This document shows, in pieces, positions 5,046-8,211 of a DNA stretch of 8,211 nt. Each line of letters begins with the position of its first letter. Position 1 is the stretch's first letter. Both the position numbers and the translations under genes were made by a program. The notes below the pieces were generated by a model. It was given only the letters and a program-made list of their open reading frames with translations, was not told the DNA's origin and ran no database searches. The stretch is from CAZHAM01 sp964530415 (GTDB taxonomy: Bacteria; Patescibacteriota; WWE3; UBA101185; UBA10185), in assembly GCA_964530415.1 (NCBI GenBank), contig CAZHAM010000030.1:1-8211 (forward strand). The letters are read 5' to 3'.

Positions 5046-5537
5046 ATGCAAAACAAGAAACTACTGTTTATCGTTTTGGGAGTTATCACTATAATTCTGT
5101 TAATTGGTGGTGCATTTGCATATATATATTTCACCAGGAGCGCATCTCAAAAAACTCCAATTATTCAATCTTTAACTAAAGAGGTAGTTGTGGGTGGAAA
5201 AACTCTAACTGTTGAGGTTGCGGATTCAAGAGGCGAACAGACCAGAGGTCTGAAAAACAGAAAAAGTTTAGATGAAAATAGCGGAATGCTTTTTGTATTT
5301 GGCCAATCCAATGTTTATGCGTTTTGGATGAAGGACACGTTGATACCTCTGGATATGATTTTCATTTCAGAAGATAAAAAGATAGTCAATGTTAGAGAAA
5401 ACGTGCAACCCTGCGAATCAGATCCGTGCGACCAAATAATTCCCGAGTCTCCTGTAAAATATGTGATAGAAGTAAACGGAGGATGGGCAAGTAGAAATAA
5501 TGTAGGCGTCGGCGACAGCGTAGAAATACCCGATTAA
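5046..5537 (+). CDS. Membrane-anchored DUF192 family protein
   Basis: The 163-residue protein has a short basic N-terminus (MQNKK), a membrane helix at about 6-29, and a DUF192 domain (about 44-161) outside the membrane. Family landmarks visible are the strand V-x-V-E-V-A, R-G-L-x-N-R, GMLFVF, FWMKDTLIPLDMIFI, the C-x-x-x-x-C region (CESDPC), and VIEVNGG near the end followed by GVGDSV. DUF192 has no firmly assigned reaction; in bacteria it is usually a single exported or anchored domain, as here. A signal peptide rather than a retained anchor is possible. It runs divergently from uvrD and ends one base from the stop of the oppositely oriented carboxypeptidase gene, with no terminator visible between. 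Confidence 0.9.
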   Translation: MQNKKLLFIVLGVITIILLIGGAFAYIYFTRSASQKTPIIQSLTKEVVVGGKTLTVEVADSRGEQTRGLKNRKSLDENSGMLFVFGQSNVYAFWMKDTLIPLDMIFISEDKKIVNVRENVQPCESDPCDQIIPESPVKYVIEVNGGWASRNNVGVGDSVEIPD

Positions 5538-5538
5538 T

Positions 5539-6510
5539 TTATAAAAGATTGTGAACTACATTAACTCCAAGAGACGAAAAACTGTGGTCAAGCATTAAAA
5601 TCATATCCCCTTTTCGATCAATGCTGTTTAAAACAACACCAACAACTTCTTTTCCGTCATTTAGCGCGTAAGTAACTAAACATAAACCCGCTTCTTCGGT
5701 ATATCCCGTTTTAACACCTCTAACTCCCGGGTATGTGCTAAGTAAATTTGTTTGATTATAAAGATATAAATATTTGTGGTCGTCCCCGTATAATTCTTTT
5801 TCTAAAGTTGATGCGACTTCTCTAAATTTTGGACTTTTTAACGCGTACCTCGTAAGTTTTACCAAGTCTGACACTGTACTGTATGTAGAATCATCTAAGC
5901 CGCTCGGATCTGCAAAATATGTGTCTTTTAAACCAAGCTCCCCTGCTTTTACATTCATCCATTTAACAAAAGTTTCCACATTTCCCGCTGAAGCTTCGGC
6001 TAAAGCGTATGCCGAATCGTTTCCTGAGTTTAAAACTAACCCGTACATTAATTCTTCAACCGTATAAATTTCTCCTGCGCTTATTCCCATTGCATTTTCA
6101 CCAATTGTCGACGCTTTTTGCGACACTGTCACTTTGTCATCAAAATTTAAATGCTCTAGCGCCAAAACCCCCGTCATAATTTTTGTGAGACTCGCAATTT
6201 TTTTTCGTTGTGTAGAATTTTTTTCAAATAAAACATTGCCGGTATCAAGATCTACCATAATTGCTGCTGATGCGATCACCTCTGGTTCGTTAAAAGTACT
6301 TGTTTGTTTTGACGGATTCCAATTTGGTTCGGGATCGTACGAATTAACAAGAGACAGAACATAATCCTTTTTGTTTAAATCCCTGGGATTTTCGTTTACA
6401 TTAACGGCGCCTGCCAAAGGATCAAAAATTTTTAAATCGGTTTGAGCACGATTTTTGAGCAAAATAAAGATTGCCAGAAAAACCAGGATTAAAGGCAAAA
6501 TTATCCACAT
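5539..6510 (-). CDS. dacA: D-alanyl-D-alanine carboxypeptidase (peptidase S11, DacA/PBP5-like)
   Basis: Trims the terminal D-Ala from peptidoglycan stem pentapeptides outside the cytoplasmic membrane. From the ATG at 6510 the product is 323 residues: membrane anchor at about 2-18, a linker, then a peptidase S11 domain (about 78-305). The three penicillin-binding signatures are intact: SLTK (S107, nucleophile; K110), SGN (162-164) and KTG (267-269). There is no C-terminal PBP5-type beta domain or amphipathic anchor, so the N-terminal helix probably tethers it. The frame stays open for 70 more codons to an ATG at 6720, but that extension would run into the thioredoxin gene on the other strand and puts soluble sequence before the anchor. 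The start at 6510 is therefore preferred. It lacks a well-spaced Shine-Dalgarno (GAGGAG is 17 bases upstream), so the exact start is less certain than the identity. Confidence 0.92.
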   Translation of the reverse strand: MWIILPLILVFLAIFILLKNRAQTDLKIFDPLAGAVNVNENPRDLNKKDYVLSLVNSYDPEPNWNPSKQTSTFNEPEVIASAAIMVDLDTGNVLFEKNSTQRKKIASLTKIMTGVLALEHLNFDDKVTVSQKASTIGENAMGISAGEIYTVEELMYGLVLNSGNDSAYALAEASAGNVETFVKWMNVKAGELGLKDTYFADPSGLDDSTYSTVSDLVKLTRYALKSPKFREVASTLEKELYGDDHKYLYLYNQTNLLSTYPGVRGVKTGYTEEAGLCLVTYALNDGKEVVGVVLNSIDRKGDMILMLDHSFSSLGVNVVHNLL

Positions 6511-6581
6511 AGGATTATTTGATTTTGCTCCTCGTTCTAAATAGGTTGTATTTCGGTCATACTTATGAAACGTGATTTTTA

Positions 6582-6590
6582 TGTTATCAT
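6582..6590 (+). promoter_or_regulatory. Extended -10 promoter of the thioredoxin gene
   Basis: TGTTATCAT gives an extended -10 with hexamer TATCAT at 6585-6590. Transcription would start near 6597, leaving a leader of about 45 bases that contains the strong AGGAGG site. No good -35 lies 17 bases upstream. The region also carries TATGAT on the opposite strand, which could serve the divergent carboxypeptidase gene. Confidence 0.4.
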
Positions 6591-6641
6591 AGGAAAGGTT
6601 TTGTGAGAAAGTTCCATTAATTTTTTTCAGGAGGTAATGAT

Positions 6642-6908
6642 ATGTTTGAGTTAATTGACTTTTATGCGGACTGGTGCGGTCCCTGCAAAATAATGTCGCC
6701 AATCTTTGAAGAATTAGCACAGGAATACAAAGGAAAGATAGAACTTAAAAAAGTTGACGTCGAAGCCAGCTCAGAAATGGCCTCTAAGTTTGGCATTATG
6801 AGCATCCCAACATTTGTCTTAACTAAAGATAGTAAAGAAGTAGACCGAAAAGTCGGAGCTATGCCTAAAGACGTTGTTAAAAATTGGCTTGAATCGCACG
6901 TTAAATAA
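6642..6908 (+). CDS. trxA: Short thioredoxin
   Basis: Small cytoplasmic dithiol-disulfide oxidoreductase that reduces protein disulfides. The 88-residue protein has the active site WCGPC (W11-C15), the conserved buried Asp before it (D6), a cis-proline in SIPTFV (P56), and the usual G-x-x-x-x-x-V C-terminal helix region. It lacks about 18-20 residues at the N-terminus relative to the roughly 108-residue E. coli protein, so the first strand and helix are missing or minimal. The start is fixed by AGGAGG (6629-6634) seven bases before the ATG; an earlier ATG at 6637 is out of frame and closes at once. It is first in a same-strand run with gap (15-base gap) and pgk. Confidence 0.93.
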   Translation: MFELIDFYADWCGPCKIMSPIFEELAQEYKGKIELKKVDVEASSEMASKFGIMSIPTFVLTKDSKEVDRKVGAMPKDVVKNWLESHVK

Positions 6909-6917
6909 CCTTAAACT
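6889..6917 (+). promoter_or_regulatory. Candidate promoter of gap inside the end of trxA, possibly giving a leaderless mRNA
   Basis: TTGAAT (6889-6894), a 17-base spacer and TAAACT (6912-6917), then six bases to the gap ATG at 6924. No Shine-Dalgarno lies before the ATG. Both hexamers match consensus at four of six positions. The -35 lies within the last codons of the thioredoxin gene. Confidence 0.45.
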
Positions 6918-6923
6918 ATAAAT

Positions 6924-8006
6924 ATGACTGCCCGTTTAGCAATTAATGGTTTTGGAAGAATTGGAAGAGCTTCATTAAAAATCGCTTATCAAAAGCCCGA
7001 TGTTTTAGTTGTAGCCATAAATGATTTAACAAATCCCCGAATTTTAGCCCATTTATTAAAGTATGATTCAGCATACGGCATTTACGATAAAGAGATTTAT
7101 ATCGAAGAAGACGGAAAACGCGTAAATTTATCCGACAATAAGGGTGATCAGGAAAAGTTTTTTTCACAGACAGGCAAAGAGAATTATATTGTTGTAGACG
7201 GAAAGAAGACCCGAGTTTTTTCTGAAAAAGACCCGGCGGCTTTACCTTGGAAAGATTTAACTATTGATGTTGTTTTGGAATGCACCGGACGATTTACAAA
7301 AGATGACGCGGCTCTATCGCATGTTACAGCCGGCGCCAAAAAAGTTGTAGTTTCGGCACCAACTAAGGGCGGTAGTATTCAAACTTTTTTGATGGGGGTT
7401 AATGAAGATATGTATTTGGGCCAGAACGCTGTCTCCAACGCGTCTTGCACAACGAACTGTATATCACCCGTGGTGCGCGTGATGCACACAAATTTTAAAA
7501 TTTTAAAATCAGTTATGACAACCGTTCACGCAATTACTGCGGAACAAAACGTTGTAGACGGACCTCCCCCACCTCTTCACCCCGATATGAGGCGCGCAAG
7601 AGCATCGGCATTTAATATGGTTCCGACTTCAACGGGCGCGGCAAAAGCAACAACACAAGCTATTACCGATCTTGAAGGAAAGTTTGACGGAATTGCAATA
7701 AGAGTTCCTGTGATAACAGGTTCTATAAGCGATGTGACAATGGTTGTAGAAAAAAAGACTACAGTTGATGAGGTAAATGCCGCCTTTTTAAAAGCAAAAA
7801 CCGATCCAAAATACAAAGGCGTTTTAGATGCGACTTTTGAACCCATTGTTTCATCTGATATTATAGGTAATCCCTTTTCAGCGATTGTTGATTTGAGCAT
7901 GACAAAAGTTATCGATGGCGATTTGGTTAAAGTTTTGGCTTGGTACGATAACGAATGGGGCTACAGCAACAGACTTGTTGAGATGGCTTTGAACATTATT
8001 GAGTAA
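6924..8006 (+). CDS. gap: Glyceraldehyde-3-phosphate dehydrogenase
   Basis: Oxidises glyceraldehyde 3-phosphate to 1,3-bisphosphoglycerate with NAD(P)+ and phosphate in cytoplasmic glycolysis. The Rossmann fingerprint is GFGRIGR (9-15), and Asp34 in IND favours NAD+. The catalytic Cys175 lies in SNASCTTNC with partner His202 in TTVHAIT. Also present are RRAR, the phosphate-binding PTSTGAAKA, and WYDNEWGYSNR near the end. At 360 residues it is longer than the usual 330-340. About 20 extra residues sit between YDS (48-50) and VDGKK (91-95), and the S-loop before RRAR is enlarged and proline-rich (PPPPLHP). The ATG at 6924 begins directly at the conserved first strand. It follows trxA and is followed 20 bases later by pgk, the next glycolytic step. 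Confidence 0.97.
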   Translation: MTARLAINGFGRIGRASLKIAYQKPDVLVVAINDLTNPRILAHLLKYDSAYGIYDKEIYIEEDGKRVNLSDNKGDQEKFFSQTGKENYIVVDGKKTRVFSEKDPAALPWKDLTIDVVLECTGRFTKDDAALSHVTAGAKKVVVSAPTKGGSIQTFLMGVNEDMYLGQNAVSNASCTTNCISPVVRVMHTNFKILKSVMTTVHAITAEQNVVDGPPPPLHPDMRRARASAFNMVPTSTGAAKATTQAITDLEGKFDGIAIRVPVITGSISDVTMVVEKKTTVDEVNAAFLKAKTDPKYKGVLDATFEPIVSSDIIGNPFSAIVDLSMTKVIDGDLVKVLAWYDNEWGYSNRLVEMALNIIE

Positions 8007-8011
8007 TACAG

Positions 8012-8020
8012 TGTTAAAAT
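8012..8020 (+). promoter_or_regulatory. Extended -10 of pgk, possibly giving a leaderless mRNA
   Basis: TGTTAAAAT places TAAAAT (8015-8020) exactly 12 to 7 bases before the pgk ATG at 8027, with no Shine-Dalgarno in the 20-base gap after gap. Either pgk has its own leaderless transcript, or it is translated from the gap mRNA without a recognisable ribosome-binding site. Confidence 0.42.
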
Positions 8021-8026
8021 AACAAT

Positions 8027-8211
8027 ATGAAATCAGTATCCGAAGCGCCAATATCTCAAGGAACACGCGTATTTGTAAGGTGTGATCTCGATGTAGATAT
8101 TAAAAACGGAGCTATATCAGACACCTACAGACTAGAATCCGCGCTGCCAACTTTAAAACTTATAATCGAAAAAGGCGGAATTCCTATAATTGCGGGGCAT
8201 ATGGGTAAAAA
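8027..8211 (+). CDS. pgk: Phosphoglycerate kinase, N-terminal part (cut by window edge)
   Basis: Transfers phosphate from 1,3-bisphosphoglycerate to ADP, the step after GAPDH. Sixty-one complete codons are visible with no stop. The N-terminal pattern of the family is recognisable: V-F-V-R-C-D-L-D-V for the usual VRVDFNVP, a GAISD turn, YRLESALPTLK for TRI-x-AALPTIK, EKGG, and GHMGK for SHLGRP. The substrate-binding Asp, Arg and His are kept, but the Asn of DFN is Asp, the following Pro is Asp, and the Arg of HLGR is Lys. This is a divergent PGK, which fits the lineage suggested by the rest of the window. Identity is supported by position directly after gap. Confidence 0.85.
   Translation, partial: MKSVSEAPISQGTRVFVRCDLDVDIKNGAISDTYRLESALPTLKLIIEKGGIPIIAGHMGK

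Noticed and set aside
7490..7512. AT-rich repeat of AAATTTT/AAAATTTT in gap
   Set aside because: It encodes ordinary NFKILKS residues in a conserved region, so it is coincidental codon choice.
204..8006. Possible alternative genetic code (TGA as glycine, known in some Patescibacteria), because none of the 11 complete genes ends in TGA
   Set aside because: All long conserved genes read through at full length with no in-frame TGA and with ordinary GGN glycine codons, so the standard bacterial code suffices. Eleven stops is a small sample.

Overview
The window looks like a bacterial chromosome fragment from a small-genome lineage. Genes are tightly packed, spacers are mostly under 130 bases, the housekeeping part is AT-rich, stop codons are TAA or TAG only, and the GAPDH and phosphoglycerate kinase are divergent. 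A member of the Candidate Phyla Radiation (Patescibacteria, perhaps Microgenomates or WWE3) is the best guess. This is inference from gene style, because no rRNA or phylogenetic marker is present.

Bases 1-2219 (all minus strand) are an accessory block with no recognisable family. Six small genes encode proteins of about 110-120 residues, each with one N-terminal membrane helix and a beta-rich domain. They form two successive three-gene operons. Reading along the minus strand, the upstream operon is 2128-1787, 1772-1425, 1419-1087. The second is 927-580, 566-204, and 185 running off the left edge. The first, second and third genes of one operon match the first, second and third of the other. 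Each operon is preceded by a nearly identical 62-64 base promoter/leader, so a promoter plus three genes was duplicated in tandem with a period of about 1.2 kb. The proteins have since diverged strongly while the promoter has not. Composition also differs: sampled 60-base stretches are 43-53% GC here against 23-38% in most of the rest.

Bases 2248-4974 (minus) hold a secreted G5 + 3D-domain cell-wall protein directly downstream of a UvrD/PcrA-type helicase. Bases 5046-5537 (plus) encode a membrane-anchored DUF192 protein. It runs convergently, one base apart, into an N-terminally anchored D-alanyl-D-alanine carboxypeptidase (5539-6510, minus). From 6642 rightward (plus) lie a short thioredoxin, glyceraldehyde-3-phosphate dehydrogenase and the start of phosphoglycerate kinase, giving a redox gene followed by two consecutive steps of lower glycolysis.

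Expression signals fall into two classes. The cassette genes and thioredoxin have good Shine-Dalgarno sequences. uvrD, the DUF192 gene, gap and pgk have none, but each carries a -10-like TANNNT exactly 12 to 7 bases before its ATG, which suggests leaderless mRNAs. The most unusual content is the duplicated three-gene membrane cassette with its conserved promoter.
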